DNA of 64,000 nucleotides from Aquimarina latercula DSM 2041 (GTDB lineage: Bacteria; Bacteroidota; Bacteroidia; Flavobacteriales; Flavobacteriaceae): the NCBI RefSeq assembly GCF_000430645.1, contig NZ_AUMK01000004.1, forward strand, positions 1-64,000, given 5' to 3'. This document shows, piece after piece, positions 43,098 through 51,920 of this stretch. The notes beneath the pieces were generated by a model. The model was not told the DNA's origin and made no database searches. It saw only the letters and a list, made by a program, of their open reading frames with translations. The position numbers were made by a program, and so were the translations under genes. Each line of letters begins with the position of its first letter. Within the stretch, counting starts at the first letter, position 1.

Positions 43098-43973
43098 ATG
43101 AAAAGATACTTTGTCGTAGTCCTAACTTTAGTTTTCTTTCTTGATTTATCAGGACAGGAAACCAAATATAAACCTGTTAAATATCCTGTAACTTATAAAG
43201 CTAAAATTGACTTAATTTATACTAAAATAGATGATTGGGAAGGGCGCATGGATATTTATTTTAATCCCGTTTCTCAAAAACCTACTCCAATTGTGATTAA
43301 CATCCATGGAGGAGGTTGGAATCATGGTGTTAAAGAATCTAAAACTGGCTTTTCTAGTTTTTTTAAAGAAGGGTTTGCTGTTGCAAATGTAGAATATCGT
43401 TTGGTTAATATTTCAAAGGCTCCTGGAGCAATTGAAGACATACGATGTGCTCTACTCTATTTGCATAAACACGCTAAAGAATTAAATATTGATACTCGCA
43501 AAATTGTTATCATGGGTGGTTCTGCCGGAGGACATTTAGCTCTCATGGCGGGTTTGTTGAATAATAATAGAAAGTTTGATAGAAACTGTATATACGATGG
43601 TAATATTAAAATAGCCGCCATTATTGATAAATATGGACCGACCGACCTAACTCTACTGAAAAATAAAGGTTCTGTGAAAAAATGGTTGGGTGATGGTTCT
43701 AAAAATAGAAAGTTTATTGAATCTGTTTCGCCATTGTATTATGTAGATAAAAACAGCCCTCCTGTATTGATAGTACATGGCACTAAAGACCCAATTATTC
43801 CTTATGAACAGTCATCTCTTCTTTATGAAAAATTAAAGGCACATAATGTTAAAACAGAATTCATATCAATTGAAGAAGGAGTCCACGGTAAATTTTCAAA
43901 AGAGCAGCGCTTAATGTTAAATAAAAAAATGTGGTCGTTTTTAGAAGAACTTGAATTAAAAAAGAATCAATAA
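43098..43973 (+). CDS. Exported alpha/beta hydrolase (esterase)
   Basis: A 291-aa protein of the alpha/beta-hydrolase-3 (hormone-sensitive-lipase-like, acetyl/feruloyl-esterase) type with a signal peptide (MKRYFVVVLTLVFFLDLSGQ). It has oxyanion motif IHGGGWNHG, nucleophile GGSAGGHLA, VHGTKDPIIP (Asp) and EGVHGKF (His). ATG at 43098 (M at 43095 also possible) is preferred to the TTG at 43077. It directly follows the last relic site, so it may have been a former cassette, though no matching left core lies downstream. The substrate is unknown. Confidence 0.88.
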   Translation: MKRYFVVVLTLVFFLDLSGQETKYKPVKYPVTYKAKIDLIYTKIDDWEGRMDIYFNPVSQKPTPIVINIHGGGWNHGVKESKTGFSSFFKEGFAVANVEYRLVNISKAPGAIEDIRCALLYLHKHAKELNIDTRKIVIMGGSAGGHLALMAGLLNNNRKFDRNCIYDGNIKIAAIIDKYGPTDLTLLKNKGSVKKWLGDGSKNRKFIESVSPLYYVDKNSPPVLIVHGTKDPIIPYEQSSLLYEKLKAHNVKTEFISIEEGVHGKFSKEQRLMLNKKMWSFLEELELKKNQ

Positions 43974-44240
43974 AATTCATAAGAGACATTAAAACCACAC
44001 TAGAACAAAATAAACTGGAACGGCAACTTATATAATTAATTACTTTGAATAGTATTTATTTAAGAAATTTCGCAGAACTATTTTATAGCTTACAAATGTT
44101 TACTAAATTAGTTGTTTACAGGGTCACTAACTATATGTGACATGGTTCGAATAATTTAGAAAATGTCTAAAAAAAGAACTCCTAATTCAAACAAAATCTA
44201 GGAATAAGAACTTAGGAAAAAAATCAAAAACGAGCTTGAA

Positions 44241-44834
44241 TTGAACTATAACCAATCACATACACTAATACTTAATAATGTAGCGAGGTTTATTGATTTA
44301 ACCGAGTTAGAAAAGCAAAAATATCTTTCGTTACTTACAGAAATAAAAGTTAAAAAGAAGGCATTTTTAATGCAAGCAGGTGATATTACTAAACATGAGT
44401 ACTTTATCACCAAAGGGTGCTTAAAAGTTTACACCTTAGATGAAGATGGTGCTCCACATATATCCATGTTTGCTGTAGAGGACTATTGGACTGGAGATAT
44501 GGCTAGTTTTATGACTAATGAACCTACCTCCTATTTTATAAAGACAACTGAAGATTCTGAATTATTAGCCATCTCTAGAGCTAATTATGATTTACTATTT
44601 AAAGAAATACCAAAATTTGAAAGGTTTTATCGTATTCTTTATCAAAGATCGCTTATAAGTTACATAAGGCGTTCTAATCATGGTATATCCTTAACTGCAG
44701 AAAAAAGATACATCGAGTTCAAAAAGAAATATCCAAAAATTGTCAACAGAATTACTCAAAAAGACTTAGCCGGTTATATCGGCATTACACCAGAATTTAT
44801 GAGCAAAATTATTACAAAAGTCAATAGAATGTAA
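44241..44834 (+). CDS. Crp/Fnr family transcriptional regulator
   Basis: A 197-aa Crp/Fnr regulator (TTG start at 44241): cyclic-nucleotide-binding-like beta-roll in the first 120 residues (KKKAFLMQAGDITKHEYFITKGCLKVYTLDEDGAPHISMFAVEDYW) and a winged-helix DNA-binding end (ITQKDLAGYIGITPEFMSKII). It lacks the cysteines of Fnr and the full cAMP-binding set. It probably controls the three following genes (44888-46549). The 267 bases before it hold no gene. Confidence 0.87.
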   Translation: MNYNQSHTLILNNVARFIDLTELEKQKYLSLLTEIKVKKKAFLMQAGDITKHEYFITKGCLKVYTLDEDGAPHISMFAVEDYWTGDMASFMTNEPTSYFIKTTEDSELLAISRANYDLLFKEIPKFERFYRILYQRSLISYIRRSNHGISLTAEKRYIEFKKKYPKIVNRITQKDLAGYIGITPEFMSKIITKVNRM

Positions 44835-44887
44835 AAATCTTAAACTAGTTCATTTTTTTTCATGTATTCCTATCGGAATTTTGAAGC

Positions 44888-45532
44888 ATGAAAAAAATAA
44901 TCCTCATTACCTTCATTTTGACCTTTGGATTTGCAAACTACCTGCAAGCACAATTTATGCAAGTAGAACTGTTTTCTGGTTTTGATAAAACAGATTTTAT
45001 AGTATACGCTAGTCATACAATTAACAAGAGTAAGACCTTTAGTATTAATACACTGGCTTTCTTTCAAAAATTTAGAGATGAAGAAAACCAAGTTTTTGAT
45101 GAAACAGGTGTACAACCAACGGTATTTTGGAATATTAATGAGAATATCTCCATTGGTCCATCTCTATATTACAATAGTTTTTCTGGGTATTCAGAACGTT
45201 TGTCAGCAAAGTTCGCTATAAAAAATTCACGAGTATTATTTGTAATTATCCCTACAGTAGCACATTCTGAGCAAAAAGAAGCTAGCTATACCGAGATATT
45301 TGCACAGTTTGAGTTTAATACTCCAATAAATAAAAAAGCATCTCTTTGGTTAAACGGTCAGTTTTTAACCGTATGGGATGAGTTTAAAACTCATTCTAGA
45401 AGTTTCCAACAATTACGTTCTGGTGTATCATTCAATAGGCATCAGTTTGGTATTGGTGTGGACCTTGATCAATATGGGCATAAACCTATAAAAAAATCAT
45501 CTTTCGGACTGTATTACCGAACAACTTTATAA
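44888..45532 (+). CDS. Exported outer-membrane beta-barrel-like protein
   Basis: A 214-aa protein with a signal peptide (MKKIILITFILTFGFANYLQAQ) and alternating aromatic strands (FMQVELFSGFDKTDFIVYASHTI, NISIGPSLYYNSFSGYSERLSAKF, FGIGVDLDQYG, LYYRTTL end), typical of a small outer-membrane barrel ending in a beta-strand with C-terminal Leu. It is followed closely by DoxX and an FMN reductase. Substrate unknown. ATG at 44888 is 54 bases after the regulator. Confidence 0.75.
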   Translation: MKKIILITFILTFGFANYLQAQFMQVELFSGFDKTDFIVYASHTINKSKTFSINTLAFFQKFRDEENQVFDETGVQPTVFWNINENISIGPSLYYNSFSGYSERLSAKFAIKNSRVLFVIIPTVAHSEQKEASYTEIFAQFEFNTPINKKASLWLNGQFLTVWDEFKTHSRSFQQLRSGVSFNRHQFGIGVDLDQYGHKPIKKSSFGLYYRTTL

Positions 45533-45554
45533 ACAATTTTAAATAGTAAACCTT

Positions 45555-46010
45555 ATGAAAAACTTGATAAAAAAACTTTTAAAAACGCACCCAAATATTG
45601 GGTTTAGCATCGCACGATTAACACTTGGTTTAGTCATATTTCCTCATGGCGCACAAAAATTATTAGGATTCTTCGGGGGTTACGGGTATTCAGCAACTAT
45701 GGAGGCATTGACTACACAAATGGGTTTACCTAGTATTGTAGCTGTCTCAGTAATCATGATTGAGTTTTTTGGGGCTATTTCGTTAATCATAGGAATCTTT
45801 AGTAGGTTTTGGGCAATATCACTTGCGGGAATGTTCCTAGGCATCATTTTTACCGCGCAGTTAGAACACGGCTTTTTTATGAATTGGTTTGGTAATCAAG
45901 CGGGTGAAGGTTACGAATATTCTCTTCTAATTATCGGTCTAGCCTTAACAATAATAATACATGGTAGTGGAAAATATTCCATAGATCATCTAATCTCTAA
46001 AAAACAATAA
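45555..46010 (+). CDS. DoxX family membrane protein
   Basis: A 151-aa four-helix DoxX protein (FSIARLTLGLVIFPHGAQKLLGFFGGYG at the start, GVRFLI-type helices after). DoxX proteins act in redox or sulfur metabolism of the membrane and are often paired with quinone-linked or FMN enzymes. Here it precedes the NAD(P)H-dependent FMN reductase at 46013 by 2 bases, so the pair is translationally linked. Confidence 0.88.
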   Translation: MKNLIKKLLKTHPNIGFSIARLTLGLVIFPHGAQKLLGFFGGYGYSATMEALTTQMGLPSIVAVSVIMIEFFGAISLIIGIFSRFWAISLAGMFLGIIFTAQLEHGFFMNWFGNQAGEGYEYSLLIIGLALTIIIHGSGKYSIDHLISKKQ

Positions 46011-46012
46011 TT

Positions 46013-46549
46013 ATGAAAAAAATAATCACAATAGCAGGTACTAATAGTCAAAAATCAATCAATAAAAGTTTACTATCCTATACCTCTAATTTATTAGAAA
46101 ATGTAAAAATCATTTCAATCGACTTAAACGATTATGTTTTACCAATATATGGAGTTGATTTTGAAGCCGAAAATGGAGTACCTACTGCAGTTAAAAGATT
46201 AGATGAGCTACTGAATATTGCTGATGGTTTTATTATATCTCTTGCCGAACATAATGGGACTTATGCGGCAGTATTTAAAAACACCATCGATTGGTTATCT
46301 CGAGTAGACATGAATATATGGCGAGAAAAACCTATGCTTTTAATGGCAACTTCACCTGGCGATAGAGGTGGTACTACAGTTTTGCAAGCTGCTAAGACAT
46401 ACTTCCCCTATTTAGGAGGTAAAATAATTGCAGATTTTTCATTAGCCAATTTCTATGATAATTTTTCAGAAAACGGAATTTCTGATAATGAATTAAAAGA
46501 AGAATTGAGTCGAAAAACCCATCTTTTTGAACAGAAATTAAATAACTAG
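46013..46549 (+). CDS. NAD(P)H-dependent FMN reductase
   Basis: A 178-aa flavodoxin-fold NADPH-dependent FMN reductase (KKIITIAGTNSQKSINKSLLSYTS at the nucleotide site, ADGFIISLAEHNGTYAAVFKNTIDWLSR, KPMLLMATSPGDRGGTTVLQ). It reduces free FMN, quinones or azo compounds with NAD(P)H. Two bases separate it from the DoxX gene. The Crp, barrel, DoxX and reductase genes look like one redox-responsive operon. Confidence 0.88.
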   Translation: MKKIITIAGTNSQKSINKSLLSYTSNLLENVKIISIDLNDYVLPIYGVDFEAENGVPTAVKRLDELLNIADGFIISLAEHNGTYAAVFKNTIDWLSRVDMNIWREKPMLLMATSPGDRGGTTVLQAAKTYFPYLGGKIIADFSLANFYDNFSENGISDNELKEELSRKTHLFEQKLNN

Positions 46550-46855
46550 TTTCAATAACTAAAAAACTATTGTCGCCATCGCTAACCATCACACAAGTCT
46601 ATCTTTTAAAAAAATAAAGTGATTATTGCTTTTTACACAATTTTTAAGTTGTTGGTTTTTCAGTATCAATAAGTTCTTTGAAATTATGAAAATTACTTGC
46701 TTAGATTAAAAACATAGTCTCGCAACAGATTCACAGTATACAACTAGTTATTAGTTGGCAAAGTGAATTCTTAGGATTTTATTACCTTTAATCCTATGTT
46801 TGGACAAGACATTTTAAAAAATTAAAAAGTTGCAATTGTCAGTTCAGTAAGAAAA
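46550..46855 (+). other. Gene-free stretch before the AraC gene
   Basis: About 306 bases without a credible ORF on either strand. The only feature seen is a -7-like box TATGTTTG at 46795, probably the promoter of the following regulator gene. Confidence 0.6.
46795..46802 (+). promoter_or_regulatory. Likely -7 promoter box (TAnnTTTG)
   Basis: TATGTTTG fits the Bacteroidota -7 element and lies 54 bases before the ATG at 46856. No clear -33 TTTG is visible upstream, so this is tentative. Confidence 0.42.
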
Positions 46856-47845
46856 ATGAAATACTTTTCTATAAGTCTATACCTCAAGATAATTAATTGC
46901 GCCATAGCAGAGGGCATGTCTAGGGATGATTTTATCGATTTACCTACTTCAATAGATGCAGCAAAGCATTTACAGGTTGTTGCCGCTGAAGAATTTCTAG
47001 ATTTACACGAGCTACTAGATGATAAACTTGGACCAGGATTTGGGGTTCGGGTAGGCCAGCAAATGATTATTGAGGATTATGGTGTATTAGGACTATCATG
47101 GCGCACTTGTTCTAAAGTAGGAGAAATCTTTGAACGTAGTGATCGTTATTTTAAACTCCTCTCAAATACATTTGTATGGAAAATTAAAAAAGAAGGAAAC
47201 ATTTCTCATGTTATACTCAATAGAGAAGCACATCGAAGAGGTATGGAATTGTCTACAGAAGCTAGCTTATCTGCCACAGTAGTGGTACTGCAAGCCATGT
47301 CTGAAAAAGATATCTCTCCGATTCAGGTTAGTTTTAAACACAGCCCGCCCCAAGACTTAACTAGTTATAATACTGCTTTTAAATGTCCAATACTTTTTAA
47401 TCAACCTCGCTATTCCATAAGTTATAAAACGGCTGACTTAAACTTAAGAACTGCAAAGGCAGATGTCAGTATAAATAATTACTTACTAAAACAGGTAGAT
47501 GAAAACACTAAAGGCATCAAAATACCCGGTAATAAGTTTGTACGCGATGTAGAATCTCTAATTAAAGATGGGCTTCCGACAGGTATCCCTGCGATTCAAA
47601 ATATCAGTGAACTCCTAGCCATGAGTAACAGAACACTCACCAGAAGGCTTTCTGAGGCAGGTGTTACCTATAGGGATTTAGTGAAAAGAACTCAAGAAAA
47701 AATCGCTAAAGACATGCTACACGATAAAAATCAAAGTATTGGTGATATCGCATTCTTAACAGGTTTCTCTGAACAAAGTGCTTTTAATCGTGCTTTTAAA
47801 AAATGGACTAATCAAACTCCTTCAGAATTTAGGAAAAATAATTAA
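46856..47845 (+). CDS. AraC family regulator, OruR/Arabinose_bd type
   Basis: A 329-aa regulator with an N-terminal arabinose-binding-like domain (about 10-190) and a C-terminal AraC HTH (ISELLAMSNRTLTRRLSEAGVTYRDLVKRTQEKIAKDML, then IGDIAFLTGFSEQSAFNRAFKKWTNQTPSEFR). It is oriented like the operon starting at 47949, whose leader has a 21-bp-spaced TGTCAA repeat suited to an AraC dimer, so it probably activates those genes. Confidence 0.88.
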   Translation: MKYFSISLYLKIINCAIAEGMSRDDFIDLPTSIDAAKHLQVVAAEEFLDLHELLDDKLGPGFGVRVGQQMIIEDYGVLGLSWRTCSKVGEIFERSDRYFKLLSNTFVWKIKKEGNISHVILNREAHRRGMELSTEASLSATVVVLQAMSEKDISPIQVSFKHSPPQDLTSYNTAFKCPILFNQPRYSISYKTADLNLRTAKADVSINNYLLKQVDENTKGIKIPGNKFVRDVESLIKDGLPTGIPAIQNISELLAMSNRTLTRRLSEAGVTYRDLVKRTQEKIAKDMLHDKNQSIGDIAFLTGFSEQSAFNRAFKKWTNQTPSEFRKNN

Positions 47846-47866
47846 AAAATCCTTTTTGGCGTAAAA

Positions 47867-47893
47867 TGTCAAGAGATTGTCTTTAAGTGTCAA
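47867..47893 (+). promoter_or_regulatory. Possible AraC-type operator (direct repeat)
   Basis: TGTCAA occurs at 47867-47872 and again at 47888-47893, a 21-bp period as used by AraC proteins. A CACCTTTG sequence at 47915, one base off the TAnnTTTG -7 box, follows at promoter distance. The second copy would overlap a -33 region. Confidence 0.45.
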
Positions 47894-47948
47894 AAAACTC
47901 TTTTGAACACTTGGCACCTTTGTATCATCAAATTAATAACACCATATA

Positions 47949-48320
47949 ATGATGATAACAACAGTAAAATTAATAATAGGATTTTTTACAGTACTAACTA
48001 TCAATTCAAAAAACACTTACGAATTGATTAAAGAGAATACGGAATCTATTTCGGTATACACTTTAAATTATGTAGTAAAAGATTCTAAAGCTGAAGCATT
48101 TAAAATCTTAGAAAGTAAATGTAATGTTTGTCATTACAAAAAGAATAAAAGACGTGTGTTCACATTAGAAAACATGAATTCTTGGGCTAATGATATCTAC
48201 AAGCAAGTCTTCATAAAAAAAAGAATGCCTAAGGGCAAAAAAATAAAACTCAACTCTAAGGAATATCAAGAATTATTATCGTGGATAACTTCTACAAAAA
48301 CATCAATTAATGGAATTTAA
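47949..48320 (+). CDS. Exported protein with a CxxCH haem motif
   Basis: A 123-aa protein with a short N-terminal signal-like run and one CNVCH haem-binding motif (SKCNVCHYKKNKRRVFTLENMN), followed by an MPKGKKIKLNSKEYQELLSWI end. It looks like a small c-type cytochrome or haem-binding domain protein of the DUF1924/cytochrome-c-like kind. First gene of the run 47949-51700 after the AraC operator. It overlaps the next gene by 11 bases. Confidence 0.76.
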   Translation: MMITTVKLIIGFFTVLTINSKNTYELIKENTESISVYTLNYVVKDSKAEAFKILESKCNVCHYKKNKRRVFTLENMNSWANDIYKQVFIKKRMPKGKKIKLNSKEYQELLSWITSTKTSINGI

Positions 48321-48801
48321 ACTAAAATTTATCGTGTTAATGCTCGGTTTACTATTTACTGGTCTTACAGCTGGTTTATGTTTTACTTGGTCTAATGCTG
48401 TTACACCTGGTATTGGTCGACTAGACAACTTAACCTTCTTAAGGTCTTTTCAATCAATGAATAGAGCAATTATAAATGCCCGTTTTATGGTAGTATTTTT
48501 TGGTCCTGTCATATTACTCTTTGTAAATACCTATTTATTTAAAAACAACAATATAAGTTTCTGGTTATTCCTTACGGCTGCAATACTGTTTTTTGTTGGC
48601 ATCGGCTTGGTAACCATTTTTGGAAACGTTCCATTAAATGAGGTTTTGGATACCTCTAACTTAGAAACTCTTTCAAAAATTGAATTGCACGAGCTTCGAA
48701 ACAAATTCGAACAACCTTGGAATCGTTGGCATACCATAAGAACAGTATCATCATTTAGTGCTTTTACACTTTTAATCATAGGCATGCTTTACACAAAATA
48801 A
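48310..48801 (+). CDS. DUF1772 (anthrone oxygenase-like) membrane protein
   Basis: A 163-aa protein with four membrane segments, starting with a TTG within the end of the preceding gene (overlap 11 bases). GLLFTGLTAGLCFTWSNAVTPGIGRL, then FLRSFQSMNRAI and LNEVLD, are characteristic of DUF1772 proteins, some of which act as anthrone oxygenases in polyketide routes. In this operon a redox or stress role with the reductase at 49317 is more likely. Confidence 0.85.
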   Translation: MEFKLKFIVLMLGLLFTGLTAGLCFTWSNAVTPGIGRLDNLTFLRSFQSMNRAIINARFMVVFFGPVILLFVNTYLFKNNNISFWLFLTAAILFFVGIGLVTIFGNVPLNEVLDTSNLETLSKIELHELRNKFEQPWNRWHTIRTVSSFSAFTLLIIGMLYTK

Positions 48802-48848
48802 GACAAGGTATCAGCTTAAAAAAATAATCAATCAAAAAACGAACAATC

Positions 48849-49253
48849 ATGAAACAATTAAGAGCCATAAGCATTGGGGTTATTATCTGGATTATTGGAG
48901 TAAGTATTTACACAATTTCCTTCTACATCCCGATTTTAGAGGACCCAGAATTTCAGGCAAATATTTTATTGTCCTTAGGAATTCTACCTGTAGTGTGGTT
49001 AGGAGCAAAACTATATTACAGAAAAAAAAGTACTATAAAAGGATATTGGTTAGGGGTGATTTTCTTCTTAACCGCAACGGTTTTAGATATTCTAATTACT
49101 GTACCTTTTTTAATAGTTCCTAATGGAGGATCCTATTATAGCTTCTTTGCTGCTGCTGGTTTTTGGCTCATTGGAGTAGAGTTTATAGCAATGAGTACCA
49201 CGTATTGGTATACTAAAGTTTTTAGTAAAACAAATACTGCAAATTGCTTATAA
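48849..49253 (+). CDS. DUF5367-like small membrane protein
   Basis: A 134-aa protein with about four membrane helices (AISIGVIIWIIGVSIYTISFYIPIL, ANILLSLGILPVVWLGAKLYY, GYWLGVIFFLTATVLDILITVPFLIV, FFAAAGFWLIGVEFIAMSTTYWY). The series fits DUF5367 proteins, which often sit next to NmrA-type reductases and regulators. No function is established. It begins 47 bases after the DUF1772 gene. Confidence 0.75.
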   Translation: MKQLRAISIGVIIWIIGVSIYTISFYIPILEDPEFQANILLSLGILPVVWLGAKLYYRKKSTIKGYWLGVIFFLTATVLDILITVPFLIVPNGGSYYSFFAAAGFWLIGVEFIAMSTTYWYTKVFSKTNTANCL

Positions 49254-49316
49254 AAGTAAAATCAAAAAAATTAAATAATTAAAACACAATTAATATCAAT
49301 TTAAAAACGAATAGAA

Positions 49317-50162
49317 ATGAAATCAGAAAACATTTTAGTTATCGGAGGAAACGGTAAAACCGGTCGCCGAGTTGCAGAAAATTTAACAGAATTAGGCCAT
49401 AATGTACGCGTTGTTGGACGAAAAACAACCCCAATGTTTGATTGGGAAAACACAGATACCTATGACGCGGCCTTAAAAAATATGGATAGAGCCTATATTG
49501 TGTATTATCCGGATTTGGCAGTACCAGGTTCAAGAGACGCTATCAGTACACTTACTAAAAAAGCTCTACAAGCTGGCTTAGAAAAAGTGGTGTTACTTTC
49601 TGGAAAAGGTGAGACAGAAGCCGAAGCTTGTGAGAATATCGTAGCAAACTCTGGTTTAAACTACACTTTGGTTAGAGCATCGTGGTTCAATCAAAATTTT
49701 AGTGAAGGTGCTTTCTTAGAATTTGTACTCAATGGTACTGTTGCATTACCAATGCCAGATGCAGAAATCCCATTTGTCGATGTCAATGATATAGCGGATG
49801 TAGTTTCTAAAGTCATCGTAGATGATAGTTATAATGGACAAACCATAACTGTAACAGGTCCTCAAAAAAGAACTTTTAAGGAGGTGGTTGAAATTATGGC
49901 TGAAGCTAGTAACAAGCATATTCAGTTTGTACCAATTTCTATTGATGAGTTTAAGGAAGGTATGAAACAAGCAGGATTACCTGATTCGTATGTATGGCTA
50001 TTCGGTTATTTATTCCAAGAAGTATTAGGAAATCCAGAGAACCAAGAAGTATCTGACGATGTCGCCAAAGTATTGGGTAGACCAGCTATAGATTTTGAAA
50101 CCTTTGCTAAAGAAACTGCTGTAACTGGTATTTGGAATCAAAGCGTTACGCAAACATTGTAA
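49317..50162 (+). CDS. NAD(P)-binding NmrA-like oxidoreductase
   Basis: A 281-aa Rossmann enzyme: NILVIGGNGKTGRRVAENLTELGHNVRVVGR as the NAD(P)-binding site, VVLLSGKGETEAEACENIVANSGLNYTLVRASWFNQNF in the middle, and FVDVNDIADVVSKVI, as in NmrA or quinone-oxidoreductase-related atypical short-chain dehydrogenases. It likely binds NADP for a redox-sensing or reductive job. It follows the DUF5367 gene in the AraC-controlled run. Confidence 0.86.
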   Translation: MKSENILVIGGNGKTGRRVAENLTELGHNVRVVGRKTTPMFDWENTDTYDAALKNMDRAYIVYYPDLAVPGSRDAISTLTKKALQAGLEKVVLLSGKGETEAEACENIVANSGLNYTLVRASWFNQNFSEGAFLEFVLNGTVALPMPDAEIPFVDVNDIADVVSKVIVDDSYNGQTITVTGPQKRTFKEVVEIMAEASNKHIQFVPISIDEFKEGMKQAGLPDSYVWLFGYLFQEVLGNPENQEVSDDVAKVLGRPAIDFETFAKETAVTGIWNQSVTQTL

Positions 50163-50286
50163 TAAAAAACAATCATACAATAGGGCCTTTAAGTCAATTA
50201 ACAATTAAATTATTGGTCCTGTTGTTAATTGTAGATGAACAGTAATTATCAATTGAATATAGAGTAGAAATAATAAAACACATAAC

Positions 50287-50448
50287 ATGAAAAAGAAAGA
50301 TAAAAAATTAGGTCTTGTTTTTGGAGCAGGGATTGGACTTTCTGCAGGAATCTTAACCGGTAATATTGCTATTGGATTAACGCTTGGAGCTGGTGTAGGT
50401 TTAATTTTTGGAACCGTTATTAAAAATCACAATGAAAAGATTTATTAA
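50287..50448 (+). CDS. Small glycine-rich membrane protein
   Basis: A 53-aa protein (MKKKDKKLGLVFGAGIGLSAG start) with one or two glycine-rich membrane stretches (AIGLTLGAGVGLIFGTVI) and charged ends. It begins at ATG 50287 and overlaps the next gene by 17 bases, which supports its being real. Typical of small holin-like or accessory membrane proteins. No function known. Confidence 0.68.
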   Translation: MKKKDKKLGLVFGAGIGLSAGILTGNIAIGLTLGAGVGLIFGTVIKNHNEKIY

Positions 50449-51700
50449 ATACACCTCGCTATCGGCTGCCCTAATTGTTTTATGGACAGTAATGACTTTT
50501 TTAGGTACCGACCAAGGTTGGTGGCATACACCATTCACTGAACAAAAAGAGTCTACAAAGTTTATAGCATCAGCGCACAAAGAACTTAAAAAAGAATTTG
50601 TAGGCAATATGGCTATGGCTATATTTAAAGATGGAGCGCCAGTAACGGAATCTTTCCATTCAAAGAATACTTCAGTTAACCGAAATACAGTGTTTCAAGT
50701 AGCTTCTCTTTCAAAATTTGTCTCGGCTATTGGGGTTATGCGATTAGTTCAAGAAGGGAAATTAGATTTGGATGTTCCCGTATCTAACTACCTTAAACGT
50801 TGGGAATTACCACCTAGTTCGTTTGACAACAATAAAGTTACGGTTAGAAGACTACTTAGTCATACTGCAGGATTGACCGATGGACTTGGATACTCTGGTT
50901 TCGAAAATTTAAAAGATGTGCAGTCTTTAGAATCTTCACTTACCAAAGCAAAGGACGCTGACCAAGGTAGAAATGGTAGCACGCAAGTAGGCATCTTACC
51001 AGGAAGCGAATGGCGATACTCTGGAGGAGGATTTACATTGCTTCAACTCATTGTAGAAGAAGTGAGTAGACAATCTTTTGATCAGTATATGAGAATAGAA
51101 ATTTTTGAACCCTTAGGAATGCAATCGTCTTTCTATCAATGGGATGAAAAGTTTCGTAACAAACTCTGTGATTTTTACAATGCAGATGGTTCCAAAGCGC
51201 CTCATTTTTATTACACCTCTCTGGCTGCAACATCATTATATACAACATTAACCGATTTAGAAAAGCTTTTCGCTCTTTTTAATATAGAAAAAAGCACTCT
51301 AAAACCATTACAGCCAAAATATCAAAGAATGATGTGGCAAGCTGAAGCAAATAAACTTGGTGCTCCTATATATGGTCTTGGCACCTTCCTTTTCGCAGAA
51401 ATTGATAATGGACAATTTATAATAGGACATGATGGTCAAAGCAATCCACCTGTTAATACAGCCTTTCGATATAATCCAACAAATGGAGATGGTATTATCA
51501 TTTTGACAACTGGAAACTCCGATTTTGCTACCCGAATTGCAAGTGATTGGGTATTTCTAAACACTGGAAAAGTAGATACTTTACTATTTGCGATGCAACA
51601 AAATAAGATGGTCAGTAATGTAATAATAGGTAGTGTAGTAATCATACTGCTAATTATAACTATTTCCCTTTCGCGAAAGTACTATAAAAGAAAAGTATAA
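50432..51700 (+). CDS. Serine hydrolase, beta-lactamase-like, membrane-anchored
   Basis: A 422-aa enzyme of the class C beta-lactamase-related family. The start ATG at 50432 is preferred to 50408, which is in the previous gene. It has an N-terminal signal/anchor (FIKYTSLSAALIVLWTVMTFL), nucleophile motif S92-L-S-K95, LLSHTAGLTDG, then Y-S-G in place of Y-x-N, HDGQ near the end, and a C-terminal membrane segment (about 395-413). It is probably a cell-wall or lipid-active serine hydrolase anchored in the envelope. Last gene of the AraC-linked run. Confidence 0.85.
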   Translation: MKRFIKYTSLSAALIVLWTVMTFLGTDQGWWHTPFTEQKESTKFIASAHKELKKEFVGNMAMAIFKDGAPVTESFHSKNTSVNRNTVFQVASLSKFVSAIGVMRLVQEGKLDLDVPVSNYLKRWELPPSSFDNNKVTVRRLLSHTAGLTDGLGYSGFENLKDVQSLESSLTKAKDADQGRNGSTQVGILPGSEWRYSGGGFTLLQLIVEEVSRQSFDQYMRIEIFEPLGMQSSFYQWDEKFRNKLCDFYNADGSKAPHFYYTSLAATSLYTTLTDLEKLFALFNIEKSTLKPLQPKYQRMMWQAEANKLGAPIYGLGTFLFAEIDNGQFIIGHDGQSNPPVNTAFRYNPTNGDGIIILTTGNSDFATRIASDWVFLNTGKVDTLLFAMQQNKMVSNVIIGSVVIILLIITISLSRKYYKRKV

Positions 51701-51737
51701 CCCATAAACATAAAATTATATCTACGTCAAACGCAAT

Positions 51738-51887
51738 ATGACGTTTGCAGAAAGAAAACCTATAGAAAAAAATAATGCACACTCTAATGCATTTGCTGAT
51801 TTTACTAATGATTATTTTAAACCTAGTAAAACACTTAATATTAAAGAATTAAAATTACAAAAAGCTTGGAATGTTTCTGATAACTAA
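51738..51887 (+). CDS. Possible small ORF of 49 aa
   Basis: An open frame ATG-TAA encoding MTFAERKPIEKNNAHSNAFADF and a lysine-rich end, lying between the serine hydrolase and the AraC gene on the same strand. No homologue is recognised, and it may be a fragment or chance ORF. It is listed as tentative because the gap would otherwise be about 220 bases. Confidence 0.32.
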   Translation: MTFAERKPIEKNNAHSNAFADFTNDYFKPSKTLNIKELKLQKAWNVSDN

Positions 51888-51920
51888 ATAAATTTTAAAT
51901 GGAATTTTTAAATTAGCTAG

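Noticed and set aside
44101..44160. CTAACTATATGTGACATGG as a relic family A site
   Set aside because: Only about 15 bases resemble the left arm and no right arm or GTT core is found.
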